From the NCBI RefSeq assembly GCF_004123905.1, contig NZ_MZXW01000047.1:1-64000 (forward strand): 64,000 nucleotides of DNA, in the 5' to 3' direction. Shown piece by piece: positions 8,170 to 16,122 of the stretch. Positions within the stretch are counted from its first letter, which is position 1; every line of letters starts with the position of its first letter. Source of the DNA: Bradyrhizobium betae. Lineage in GTDB: Bacteria > Pseudomonadota > Alphaproteobacteria > Rhizobiales > Xanthobacteraceae. The notes beneath the pieces are model-generated. The model searched no databases. It worked only from the letters and a program-made list of their open reading frames with translations, and was not told the DNA's origin. The position numbers were made by a program, and so were the translations under genes.

Positions 8170-8405
8170 GACGGCCTGCGCCCGCAGGACGCACCTCTAT
8201 TCCATTGCAACATCTGAACTGATGCATCGCCAGCAACGCCGCGGGCAGCGTCAGCACGAGGCAGCTTTGGGCATTCGATCGTGGCCGGCGATCAGAACGA
8301 TCTGATCATCCCGTTGGATTGCTGCCGTATTGCGGTCTATCTCCTTGAGAAGCGGCAAGCACATCGGACACTCCGCTTGCCAAAACATCGAGATGGAGAT
8401 TCACA

Positions 8406-8636
8406 ATGATCGCCTCGCACCGCGCTCACCTCGCGATTGTCTTGCTGGCTACCACCACTTCGGTACTCGGTGCATCGCTCGCGCATGCCGGCAGCTCGAC
8501 GCATTCTTCGGGCAACAGGAGCAACATTCACTCGCAACAGCACCTTCGTTTTACAACAGGACCTCTTCCATGCATTCGCCAGGCGCAACCCCGCCGGCAG
8601 GTCGAAGATCCCCTCGCCGACATCAACCTCGGATGA
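8406..8636 (+). CDS. possible small exported protein in the sulfite module
   Basis: An ATG with GGAG eight bases upstream opens a 76-codon frame. It begins with a clear signal peptide (MIASHRAHLAIVLLATTTSV, cleavage near AHA-GS). The mature part is short, Ser/His/Arg/Pro-rich and has no recognisable domain. It sits alone between the LysR gene and the sulfite dehydrogenase gene on the same strand. The signal peptide and ribosome site favour a real gene, but composition and length leave doubt. Confidence 0.4.
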   Translation: MIASHRAHLAIVLLATTTSVLGASLAHAGSSTHSSGNRSNIHSQQHLRFTTGPLPCIRQAQPRRQVEDPLADINLG

Positions 8637-8681
8637 CCGGCCCTGCATCGAACGCGAACCCGTTTCAGCATGAGGATCTTG

Positions 8682-9923
8682 ATGCCACTACATCGCAACG
8701 ATCAGCACGTTCAACCGCTGTCCCGCCGCGCCGTGCTCAAGACCATCGGGGTCGCGGGCATGGCGCTCGCCGGCTCATCGGCCTGGGCCGATCAGTCGGT
8801 GCGCCTTCCGTTCGCCAATGGCCCGCAGGAGCGGCCGATCACGCATGACTTCCCTCAGAAGGGAGCCATGATCCTGCAGCGTGCCCGGCCGCCGCTGTTG
8901 GAAACCCCGATGGAGGTGTTCGATCGCGGGGTATTCACGCCGAACGACCAGTTCTATGTGCGCTGGCACTGGGCTGTGATCCCGACCTCGGTCGATGCGG
9001 ACGCCTTCCGGCTCGCCGTACGCGGCCACGTCAACCAGGCGCTGTCCTTGTCCATCGGCGATCTGCTCAAGATGCCTCGCGTCGAGCTCGCCGCCGTCAA
9101 CCAGTGCTCGGGCAACTCCCGCGGCTTCTTTTCACCTCGCGTCCCAGGCGCACAGTGGGCGCATGGCGCGATGGGCAACGCGCGATGGGTGGGAGTACGG
9201 CTCAAGGATGTGCTGGACCGCGCGGGCATCAAGTCCGGCGCGATACAGGTCCGCTTCAGCGGACTGGACGAGCCGGTCGTGCCCGAAGCACCTGATTTCC
9301 GCAAGTCGCTCGACATCGATCATGCTCGCGATGGCGAAGTCATGATCGCCTTCGCGATGAACGGCGAGCAGATGCCGCTGCTGAACGGCTTTCCGCTGCG
9401 CCTGATCGTGCCGGGATGGTACTCGACCTATTGGGTCAAGATGCTCAGCGACGTCGAGGTCCTCGATCGCGCAGACGACAGTTACTGGATGGCGACCGCG
9501 TACACCATCCCGGATACACCGCACGCCAACATCACGCCTGGCCAGACCGGCATCAAAATGGTTCCAATAAGCCGGATGGTGCCGCGGTCCTTCTTCACCA
9601 ATGTTACGGAAGGTGCGTCTCTTCCGGCTGGTGCCGGCGCGACGATCCGCGGGATTGCCTTCGGAGGCGACACGGGCGTCGCCAAGGTCGAGCTTTCGAT
9701 GGATGCCGGCCGGAGTTGGCAACTCGCGACACTGGGCGATGACTTTGGAAAATACAGCTTTCGCCGGTGGCACGTGAACATTCCCCAGTTGGTGAAAGGC
9801 CATCAATCACTCATGGTCCGCTGCACGAGTCTGAGCGGCGACATTCAGCCCGCAATGCCCAACTGGAACAACAGCGGTTTCATGCTCAATGCCGTCGAGA
9901 CGGCTCATATCACCGCCATATAG
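8682..9923 (+). CDS. sorA: SorA/SorT-like sulfite dehydrogenase, molybdenum subunit
   Basis: The 413-residue sulfite-oxidase-family protein has a Tat signal (LSRRAVLKTIGVAGMALAGS, twin Arg at 15-16). The Moco domain contains NQCSGNSRGFF, where Cys142 is the expected Mo ligand, and FPLRLIVPGWYSTYWVKML. The C-terminal Ig-like dimerisation domain (IRGIAFGGDTGVAKVELSMD) ends at 413. It should oxidise sulfite to sulfate in the periplasm and pass electrons to cytochrome c. GAGGA lies five bases before ATG 8682; an ATG at 8670 lacks a ribosome site. SorB follows 10 bp downstream. Confidence 0.88.
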   Translation: MPLHRNDQHVQPLSRRAVLKTIGVAGMALAGSSAWADQSVRLPFANGPQERPITHDFPQKGAMILQRARPPLLETPMEVFDRGVFTPNDQFYVRWHWAVIPTSVDADAFRLAVRGHVNQALSLSIGDLLKMPRVELAAVNQCSGNSRGFFSPRVPGAQWAHGAMGNARWVGVRLKDVLDRAGIKSGAIQVRFSGLDEPVVPEAPDFRKSLDIDHARDGEVMIAFAMNGEQMPLLNGFPLRLIVPGWYSTYWVKMLSDVEVLDRADDSYWMATAYTIPDTPHANITPGQTGIKMVPISRMVPRSFFTNVTEGASLPAGAGATIRGIAFGGDTGVAKVELSMDAGRSWQLATLGDDFGKYSFRRWHVNIPQLVKGHQSLMVRCTSLSGDIQPAMPNWNNSGFMLNAVETAHITAI

Positions 9924-9933
9924 GAGCAGTTTC

Positions 9934-10266
9934 ATGCGACATGCCATCATTGCTCTCGGCACCGCATTCGCCGCCGTTCTGACGCCCGCCTCCGCCCAGG
10001 TTCAGCCAGCTCCGGCGATCACATCGACGAACGTCGAGCTTCCATCGGGCGATGCGTTATTTCCGGGCGGATCCAGCGCGGACGCCATCAACAACAACTG
10101 TCTGGCCTGTCACTCCGCGGACATGGTGCTGAACCAACCTGCTCTCTCCAGGTCCGCTTGGGACTCCGAGGTCCACAAGATGATCAAGGCTTACAGAGCG
10201 CCCATCGAGGAGGGCGACGTACCCGCGATCGTCGATTATCTAGCCAGCACAAAGGGAACACACTAA
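9934..10266 (+). CDS. sorB: SorB-like monoheme cytochrome c, partner of SorA
   Basis: The 110-residue protein starts at ATG 9934; TAGGAGC, overlapping the SorA stop, is its ribosome site, indicating translational coupling. A signal peptide (MRHAIIALGTAFAAVLTPAS, then AQ) precedes one heme site CLACH (56-60) in NNNCLACHSADMVLNQP. The C-terminus KAYRAPIEEGDVPAIVDYLA is the usual class-I cytochrome c helix. Small cytochromes directly after SorA-type genes accept electrons from sulfite oxidation and deliver them to the respiratory chain. Confidence 0.87.
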   Translation: MRHAIIALGTAFAAVLTPASAQVQPAPAITSTNVELPSGDALFPGGSSADAINNNCLACHSADMVLNQPALSRSAWDSEVHKMIKAYRAPIEEGDVPAIVDYLASTKGTH

Positions 10267-10268
10267 CG

Positions 10269-10496
10269 TCAGGCCTGCGACCAGGCCGAGCTGGCGTCGT
10301 CCAGCCAGCGCTCGGTGTCTTCATTGCTCCAGCCGGGGACGGCGAATCGTGGCCGGCCAGGCAAAGCCGCACCTGGATTTACCAGGCGATGTTTCTGCAT
10401 GTGCAGACGCGCTGCCGGGCGAATTGGACCGTGCGCTGCAGCGGAAACAGTCGCACACGAAGCCAGCAAAAGACCAAACACTAGCAGACAGCGCAT
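10269..10496 (-). CDS. small exported protein ending in a WSNEDTERWLDDAS motif
   Basis: The 75-residue product begins MRCLLVFGLLLASCATVSAA, a signal peptide; the Cys in LASC could also serve as a lipobox. It ends GRPRFAVPGWSNEDTERWL followed by DDASS, a motif I associate with short Bradyrhizobium exported proteins of unknown function. CGGAGCG lies eight bases before ATG 10496. It converges with SorB, whose stop is 3 bp away, leaving no terminator space. A similar small exported gene lies just upstream on the same strand. Confidence 0.6.
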   Translation of the reverse strand: MRCLLVFGLLLASCATVSAAAHGPIRPAARLHMQKHRLVNPGAALPGRPRFAVPGWSNEDTERWLDDASSAWSQA

Positions 10497-10556
10497 TGAA
10501 TCGCTCCGAATCATCTTCACTATCGCACGCGGCACAACCGGCGAACCGGCCGGTCT

Positions 10557-10802
10557 CTACGGGTCCATCCCGAGCGATTGGCCGCCGAACTTGGACGGAT
10601 CGTTGTAGCTGGGCGTATCGTCGTCATAGACCGGCGGTCGAGAACCTGCATAGGCTGCCCTCGGGATGACGTAGTCACCCAGTGACACGACCGGCCCATG
10701 ATGAGCCACGGGCCGATGTCGTCCGTGCTTACCGTGGATGGGAGCCGCGCTTGCGCAGGCGGTCAGCGAAATCAGAAATCCCACAGTCAAAAGAGAACGC
10801 AT
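10557..10802 (-). CDS. small exported His/Pro-rich protein
   Basis: The 81-residue product begins MRSLLTVGFLISLTACASAA, a signal peptide. It continues with a His/Arg-rich segment (PIHGKHGRHRPVAHHGP) and an acidic C-terminus (VYDDDTPSYNDPSKF). ATG 10802 is preceded by TTGGAGAAAAGTTCG. The His-rich stretch could bind metal, but no family is recognised. It is separated by 60 bp from the small exported gene downstream on the same strand. Confidence 0.6.
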   Translation of the reverse strand: MRSLLTVGFLISLTACASAAPIHGKHGRHRPVAHHGPVVSLGDYVIPRAAYAGSRPPVYDDDTPSYNDPSKFGGQSLGMDP

Positions 10803-10921
10803 CGAACTTTTCTCCAATTGCTCATTTCCCGGAGGTAGGACGTGCCGCTCGTCATCCCAATCCGGGCAGTCGCGCGGCGTATCACATTGCCGTCAGTCCA
10901 GGGGGGCGCGGACGATCGATT

Positions 10922-11641
10922 TCATGACTTCCAATACTGCGCAACGAGCGGCACGACGATTCCAACCAGGACGCCGTTGAGTCCGATACCAAGCGCGGCG
11001 AATGCGGCTCCAAGCTCGTTGCGCTCGGCTACTTGCGCGGCCGCAATGCCGCTTCCTGCAACTCCGGCAGCGAGGCCATGGGCCCGCCAGTCGTTGACGT
11101 TCAACCTGGTCAGCATCGTCCGACCAACAACGGCCGCCACGATGCCGCCGACAATCGCGAGCGCGGCCGTCAGGGCCGGAATACCGCCGATCTGGCTCGA
11201 CACCGCGGCAGCGATGGGAGTCGTCGAGGCCTTCGGCGCCATGGAAAGCGCAACAGTGCGTGAGCCTCCGAACAACCACACGAGGCCAATGCCGCTGATC
11301 GTCGATGTCACGGAGCCCGCCAACAGCGCCAGTCCGACGCCCGCAAGATTCTCCCTCACCAGCCGGGCGCTTCGCGCCAGCGGAATGGCCAGGGCGACGG
11401 TTGCTGGTCCGAGCAGGAAATTGATGAACTGGGTCGCCGTAAAATAGACCGTGTAGTCGGTCCGGGTCACGACGACGACGGCAGCCACGATAGTGATGGC
11501 TATCAGCACCGGATTCGCCAACGTCGCCCCTCCGCAAGCCCGCTGCAGCGCGCTGCCGGCCGTATAGGCGGCCAGCGTTACGACGAGCCAGACCAACGGC
11601 GTCGCGCCAAGCGAATTCCAGAGATGGTCAATTGCAATCAT
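10922..11641 (-). CDS. lrgB: LrgB-family membrane protein
   Basis: The 239-residue polytopic protein has LrgB/CidB/YohK signatures: FLLGPATVALAIPLARSARL, then VALSMAPKASTTPIAAAVSS and SGIAAAQVAERNELGAAFAA. Start ATG 11641 follows lrgA by 20 bp; the upstream open frame is noise. LrgAB/CidAB pairs modulate murein hydrolase export or act as small-organic-acid (pyruvate or glycolate) transporters in different bacteria and plastids. Which role holds here is not visible. Confidence 0.88.
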   Translation of the reverse strand: MIAIDHLWNSLGATPLVWLVVTLAAYTAGSALQRACGGATLANPVLIAITIVAAVVVVTRTDYTVYFTATQFINFLLGPATVALAIPLARSARLVRENLAGVGLALLAGSVTSTISGIGLVWLFGGSRTVALSMAPKASTTPIAAAVSSQIGGIPALTAALAIVGGIVAAVVGRTMLTRLNVNDWRAHGLAAGVAGSGIAAAQVAERNELGAAFAALGIGLNGVLVGIVVPLVAQYWKS

Positions 11642-11661
11642 TGGCGACGGTCCGAGTTGGA

Positions 11662-12099
11662 TCACCCCCGCTCCACACCCTGCACGGTGTCTCGCGCGCG
11701 CCGCGCGGCGCGGCGGCGAATGCTCCAGTGCATCACGAGGCCAGTGACAGCCAGGCTGAGCAACGTCGATCCGATCAGGCCGGCGGCAATCGGCAACCAT
11801 TCCGACCACAACACGTCGATCTCCGCGACCAGGCCGACACCCGCCGGCACGAACAGAAGTCCCATGTGACGGATCAGGGTTTCGGCGACCTGCTCCAGGC
11901 TGCCGGTGATCGGCGACCCGGAGCTCGCGCCTCCCTTTCTGAAAGCCAGCGCGGCGGCCAGAATTGACATGCCGATCACAGGTCCGGGTACGGGAAGCCC
12001 AACCATTTGGTGGAGCGCGTCGCCGGCAAGCTCACAACCCAGCAGAACGAGAAGAGCGGGTATCATCAATTTGGCCTGAGAGATGCACGCGCTCAACAT
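11662..12099 (-). CDS. lrgA: LrgA/CidA-family holin-like membrane protein
   Basis: The 145-residue protein has four hydrophobic segments and CidA/LrgA signatures: LLVLLGCELAGDALHQMVGL, PVPGPVIGMSILAAALAF, and HMGLLFVPAGVGLVAEID. It is followed by lrgB on the same strand, the standard pair. The start is uncertain: ATG 12099 overlaps the preceding small gene by 7 bp, and ATG 12066 is an alternative. The C-terminus is Arg-rich and cytoplasmic. Confidence 0.88.
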   Translation of the reverse strand: MLSACISQAKLMIPALLVLLGCELAGDALHQMVGLPVPGPVIGMSILAAALAFRKGGASSGSPITGSLEQVAETLIRHMGLLFVPAGVGLVAEIDVLWSEWLPIAAGLIGSTLLSLAVTGLVMHWSIRRRAARRARDTVQGVERG

Positions 12100-12383
12100 C
12101 CGCGACAGATCGACCCCTCCAGCATCTTTTCAACCCGCGCGTCCTCCTTGTCGATGGCCGCGTTCGTACCGAGCAGCGGGCCTTTCATGGCATGACCGAT
12201 TGTCCCGGATGAGGGCAGCGCGGTGCCCAGTGAATTCGTGCCCGGCGCCGCAGCGCTCGTGCCAAGCGCGCCGCCACCCATCGACATGTGCAATCCCATC
12301 GATCCCATGCCGCCCCGGGCGAATGCTGTGGTGGCGGAGAGGACGAGACAAAGCGCGATGCAAAGCGGCGATAACAGCCTCAT
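12093..12383 (-). CDS. small exported Gly/Met/Ser-rich protein
   Basis: The 96-residue product has a signal peptide (MRLLSPLCIALCLVLSATTA, cleaved near AFA-RG), then GGMGSMGLHMSMGGG and a Gly/Ser/Thr-rich middle. It ends with a charged tail DKEDARVEKMLEGSICRGC. GGAG lies before ATG 12383. The Met-Gly start of the mature part could bind copper(I), but this is speculation. It overlaps the lrgA start by 7 bp and may be co-transcribed with lrgAB. Confidence 0.62.
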   Translation of the reverse strand: MRLLSPLCIALCLVLSATTAFARGGMGSMGLHMSMGGGALGTSAAAPGTNSLGTALPSSGTIGHAMKGPLLGTNAAIDKEDARVEKMLEGSICRGC

Positions 12384-12677
12384 GATTCATACTCCAGGCG
12401 TTGAGGTGACCTGAACTCGAAGTAGGCCTCAGGCACGCCTCTCGCCGAGCACGATGGCGAGAGCAATCATGACAAAGAATACAGATTCGATATCGGGGCG
12501 TTCATAGCTCGAAGCGTAGTTCGCTTTCTCGGAAGAGTGATCTGCGACGATGCACCGTCGCCGATGAAAATTCCTACATCAGACACATCAAGAACATTCG
12601 ATTCGGGAAACGCCACAAGGAGAGCAGTAGTAAGCGCGGGCCGCTCATTCTCCGCACGAATGAGAGAATGGAGAACG

Positions 12678-12923
12678 ATGATGACTGTATTTAAGACACT
12701 GATTGCTGCGGCGTTGATCTCGACGGCATCAATCCCATCCGCATTTGCGGCGTGGTCCTTCGCCGACCAGGAGCCGGCGGCGTACGCGTCGATGTATCCG
12801 AACCGGGACGTCCTGAACGGCGGCGCCCTGACGCCGGCGGGCAGGATGGGCCTCGAGCGCGCCGGCGGCGCGGCTCCCGTGTTCGCCGGCCGCAACGTCC
12901 ATATCGGGCCGAGATACCGCTAA
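12678..12923 (+). CDS. small exported protein, unknown function
   Basis: The 81-residue product begins MMTVFKTLIAAALISTASIP with cleavage near AFA-AW. The mature part is short (SFADQEPAAYASMYPNRDVL then GGALTPAGRMGLERAGG). ATG 12678 has GGAGAACG directly upstream, deciding against the longer open frame. A small inverted repeat (CATTCTC at 12650-12656 and GAGAATG at 12664-12670) overlies the ribosome site region. No domain is recognised. Confidence 0.6.
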   Translation: MMTVFKTLIAAALISTASIPSAFAAWSFADQEPAAYASMYPNRDVLNGGALTPAGRMGLERAGGAAPVFAGRNVHIGPRYR

Positions 12924-13244
12924 GCGCAGGGCGTCGCGAAGCGTCATGCGGGGTGCTGCCGCAACCTGCGGCGCACCCTGTTTGCTATTCGAAGTTTCTG
13001 CATCAGCTCCTGTGTCATTCGCGTAGCGATCTTGCGCAGCAATTATATTTGGTTTCGCTGTCTCTCGGCCAGCCGTCGCGATCTTCCCGAACATCATGAT
13101 CGAGCGCCCCGCATATGCGCGCATCAACGGCGCTGTCGGCGCTCGACGGCTTCGAGCCATCAATCTCCCCTCTCGAACGTGAATTGGATCTTCCGGCCCC
13201 AGTGCGTACGTCCGATGACGATCATAGAACGCCGGGGATTTTGA
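12924..13244. other. 321 bp with no supported gene
   Basis: The spacer lies between two plus-strand exported-protein genes and presumably holds the promoter of the Ala/Ser/Thr/Pro-rich protein gene. No hairpin, repeat or coding signal was recognised. Confidence 0.5.
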
Positions 13245-14063
13245 ATGCGTACGCTCATCTGTGCGACAGCTGCCCTCCTGCTGAGCGGCAACAGCTGCCT
13301 GGCACAAGTCTCGACTATGGGAACGACCGCCATGGCCATTCCGACAACGCCGGGCGCGATCGTGTCGTCCCCGCTGGCCGGGCCAAGCCCGTTCACGAGC
13401 CTTTTCTCGGCCGCGACCATTCCCGGTGCCCCGGCAACCACTTTGGCTTCGCCCCCACTGGCACAAGACCCCACGCTTCCAGGAACAAGCGTGAATTGCG
13501 CGCCGACCGCGGTTGAGCTTTCGCCATCCGTGGGGAGCGTCACCGCCACGAGCAGCAGCGTTTCTGCGAGCCCGACCGTGGCGATGAGTGCAACGAGCCC
13601 GATGGGCGCAATGGGGACCATCACTGCGATGTCGGGTCTGGCTGCGCCGATGGCCGCTACAAGCCTGCCGCCGACCTTGCCGCCAGCCATGCCCGTGACC
13701 ATCGTCGGCACGGTCACTGGCAGCACAACAGGCACCGTGGCGCCAGCGCCTCCACTCGGCAGCTCCACTCCCGGAAGCTCGTGCACGTCGGCACCCGGAA
13801 GCACCTTGGCCAATGCAGCGGCTCTGCCGGCGTCAACGCCTGATATCCCGTCAACCCCTGCCCCCGGGACCATTCAACCGCCGGCGATCAACGCCGACGC
13901 CGTCGACACCAGCATCAGCCCCGCGCCGAGCGTGATGCCCACCCCGAACACGAGCGCATGTCCCGAAAGCATTTCGATGGACCTCGCTAGTCCGGCTCCG
14001 GCTAGTCCCCTCACCAGCGGCACTGCTGCGGCAGCAGGCGCATCCCCGCCTGCTGGCTGCTAA
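13245..14063 (+). CDS. exported Ala/Ser/Thr/Pro-rich low-complexity protein
   Basis: The 272-residue protein has a signal peptide (MRTLICATAALLLSGNSCLA-Q). The rest is almost entirely Ala, Ser, Thr, Pro, Gly, Met and Val with no charged core, and three single-Cys phrases such as GSSCTSAPGS. It ends PPAGC. No domain is recognised. A second gene of the same design (46790-47557) shares the signal peptide style (ending AQ), composition, spaced Cys, and C-terminal Gly-Cys, so the two are likely paralogues. Such chains may be disordered envelope or matrix proteins; function is unknown. Confidence 0.65.
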   Translation: MRTLICATAALLLSGNSCLAQVSTMGTTAMAIPTTPGAIVSSPLAGPSPFTSLFSAATIPGAPATTLASPPLAQDPTLPGTSVNCAPTAVELSPSVGSVTATSSSVSASPTVAMSATSPMGAMGTITAMSGLAAPMAATSLPPTLPPAMPVTIVGTVTGSTTGTVAPAPPLGSSTPGSSCTSAPGSTLANAAALPASTPDIPSTPAPGTIQPPAINADAVDTSISPAPSVMPTPNTSACPESISMDLASPAPASPLTSGTAAAAGASPPAGC

Positions 14064-14200
14064 GCGCAATTCTTACGATCCTCGACAAGTCGTTCGACTG
14101 AACCCACTGGTCGGGCTCGCGGGCGCGGTCCGGGAGGCTGCGCCGGGCCGTGTCCCCGCCGCGGAGTGAGTCCAGTATCCTAGGATTTTGGCGGCTAATA

Positions 14201-14220
14201 TCTCATCCTTGAGGATGAGA
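14201..14220. terminator. hairpin between convergent genes
   Basis: A perfect 8-bp stem (tctcatcc / ggatgaga) with loop ttga lies between the converging genes that end at 14063 and 14317. There is no T-run, so intrinsic termination is possible but not certain. Confidence 0.4.
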
Positions 14221-14316
14221 ATCGGGCGCCACCTGAACATGCGGAAGCGAGCGGGAGGCGCTCGCATCGCGTGACTGCGCAGTCGGCTTATGCCGCTTCC
14301 CTCCTTGGTCTACCCC

Positions 14317-14538
14317 TCAGCAAACCTGCGGATTGTCACCGTGATCGCAAATGCCGCCCGGCTGCTCCGAAGGCGTTGCGGTATAGGCGCCGAAAGGTTC
14401 TGCAAACGGAAAGACACTCGCGTGATGAGCGCGCTCCGTGATGTGGCGTTGGTTCGCGTTAGTCTCGCGTGCACTGGCGGCGGTCGTGAACATCGCGGTC
14501 GCGATTAGCCCAGCCGACAAGATCTTCAACATTGTCAT
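14317..14538 (-). CDS. small exported protein, paralogue of the 39600 gene
   Basis: The 73-residue product begins MTMLKILSAGLIATAMFTTA and is cleaved near ASA-RE. The signal peptide and first mature residues are nearly the same as in the 39600-39845 product (MTNLKLLSTGLIAVAMLATP...ARE). Both have a GA-YTAT or GAFATA phrase and two late Cys in a short mature chain. GGAGAAGG precedes ATG 14538. It is a member of a Bradyrhizobium-type family of unknown role. Confidence 0.65.
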   Translation of the reverse strand: MTMLKILSAGLIATAMFTTAASARETNANQRHITERAHHASVFPFAEPFGAYTATPSEQPGGICDHGDNPQVC

Positions 14539-14856
14539 CAACCTTCTCCATTCAAATGCAACGAACGTGTGTTGCCCCATGAGGGAGGTGCGGATTGATG
14601 CAGCGGAGGCGAATGCAAGATTTGCTCACAGGCGGTCAATGAACAGTGAGCCGCTTCCGGATCTTTAAATCCTGCGAACCAGGGGGCGCCAAGGCACGTA
14701 GTGCCTCGGTGACATTGAATGCGGCGCCAATCGCGCCCGATACGCCCGGCGGTCAACATTGACGGGTCGCGGAAGCATGCTCGCGGACTTGAATAGTGAG
14801 GCTGCGATCCAGCACACTGAGCTGTCGATCGGCGCCTCATCGGGTTTGGCCGCGAG

Positions 14857-16122
14857 TTAGCTCGTCTGCGGCCGATGGGCAGAAACCCGGCTACCCTCCG
14901 TCAGGCTCAGCATCGGGTTGAGGATCACCTGATCGCCCGGCTTGACGCCATCGTGCACCTCCACCTGCGTGCCGAAATCGCGTGCGATCGAGATCCTCTG
15001 CATGTGAACGACGCCATTTTCAACGACCGCAACATGAAGGCCGTTCTCATCGAAGACAACGGCATCAGCCGGTATCATTAACGACGGCGTCTTGCGCGGA
15101 ATGTAGAGCTCGACGGTACAATAGATGCCCGGCTGAAGCGCGCCATCCGGATTGGGAACGTCGATCTCCGTCAGCAACGTACGGCTCCCGGGCTGGAGCG
15201 CGGTGGCAATCCGCGTGACCTTTCCCGGAAACGCCCGCCCGGGTAGCTCCGGGACCCGGATCACCGCATCGACACCCGGCTGAACGCCGACCGCCTCGTC
15301 CTGCGGCACAAACACCTGCGTGCGGATGACATTCGCATGCATCAACGTGAACAGGAATGTCGAACCGGCCTGCACGAGGCTGCCATTGTCGATACTGCGC
15401 TGGGTGATCACGCCGTCGAACGGAGCCACCACGCGCTGATAGGCCTTGTCCTGCTCCAGAACCTTGATCTGAGCTTGCTGAGCCGCGATGTTCGACTTCG
15501 CCACGGCCTCCGCCGCCTGCTGTGCGCGCAGCGTCAGACGGTCATTGTCGCCCTGCTGGGCGGTCAGCCATCCCTGCTTGACGAGACCGCTGTCGCGCGC
15601 GTTGGTGACCTCGGCGAGCTCACGGCTCGCTTGCGTCTGCTGAAGAGTTCCCTGAGTCTGCGCCAGGGTGGCCTGGGCCTGCGCGATCTGGTGGTCCAGC
15701 TCGGGCGCGACGATCTCGGCCAGGATCGCCCCCGCTTTCACCCGATCGCCGATATCGACGTAGCGCTTTTCGACGTAACCGCTGGTCCTCGCAAATATGT
15801 TGGCAGCCTCGAACGCTGCCGTCGTCGCCGGCAACGTAACGTCTATCTTGCTGTCCCCGGCGCGGACGATCGCGACGCGGACTTCCGGCACAAGCATACG
15901 CACTTGTTCGGACGTCGCCGCCAGCGCACGCTCCGCCTGATAGTGGTGCCAGCCACCCACAGCGAGCCCCCCGGCAAGCAAGAGCAGCGCCGCTGACCCG
16001 AACACGGCTGCTCCGGGCCGCCGCTTGAGTCGGCCTTCGGCCCGCAGCAGAGGCCTATCCCCATCGTCCGGAAGATCGAGGTCGTGGAGCGGCCGGTCGG
16101 GCCGCACATCTATCTCAGTCAT
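14857..16122 (-). CDS. RND efflux periplasmic adaptor (membrane fusion protein)
   Basis: The 421-residue HlyD/AcrA-type adaptor has a cytoplasmic N-terminus, one transmembrane helix at about 38-58 (AAVFGSAALLLLAGGLAVGG) and a first half-lipoyl motif (SGYVEKRYVDIGDRVKAG). A coiled-coil hairpin rich in Gln/Ala spans about 130-205, the second lipoyl half is VVAPFDGVITQRSIDNG, and beta-barrel and membrane-proximal domains follow. Start ATG 16122 overlaps the permease stop (ATGA). It links the inner-membrane pump to an outer-membrane channel, which is not encoded here. Substrate is not predictable. Confidence 0.92.
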   Translation of the reverse strand: MTEIDVRPDRPLHDLDLPDDGDRPLLRAEGRLKRRPGAAVFGSAALLLLAGGLAVGGWHHYQAERALAATSEQVRMLVPEVRVAIVRAGDSKIDVTLPATTAAFEAANIFARTSGYVEKRYVDIGDRVKAGAILAEIVAPELDHQIAQAQATLAQTQGTLQQTQASRELAEVTNARDSGLVKQGWLTAQQGDNDRLTLRAQQAAEAVAKSNIAAQQAQIKVLEQDKAYQRVVAPFDGVITQRSIDNGSLVQAGSTFLFTLMHANVIRTQVFVPQDEAVGVQPGVDAVIRVPELPGRAFPGKVTRIATALQPGSRTLLTEIDVPNPDGALQPGIYCTVELYIPRKTPSLMIPADAVVFDENGLHVAVVENGVVHMQRISIARDFGTQVEVHDGVKPGDQVILNPMLSLTEGSRVSAHRPQTS

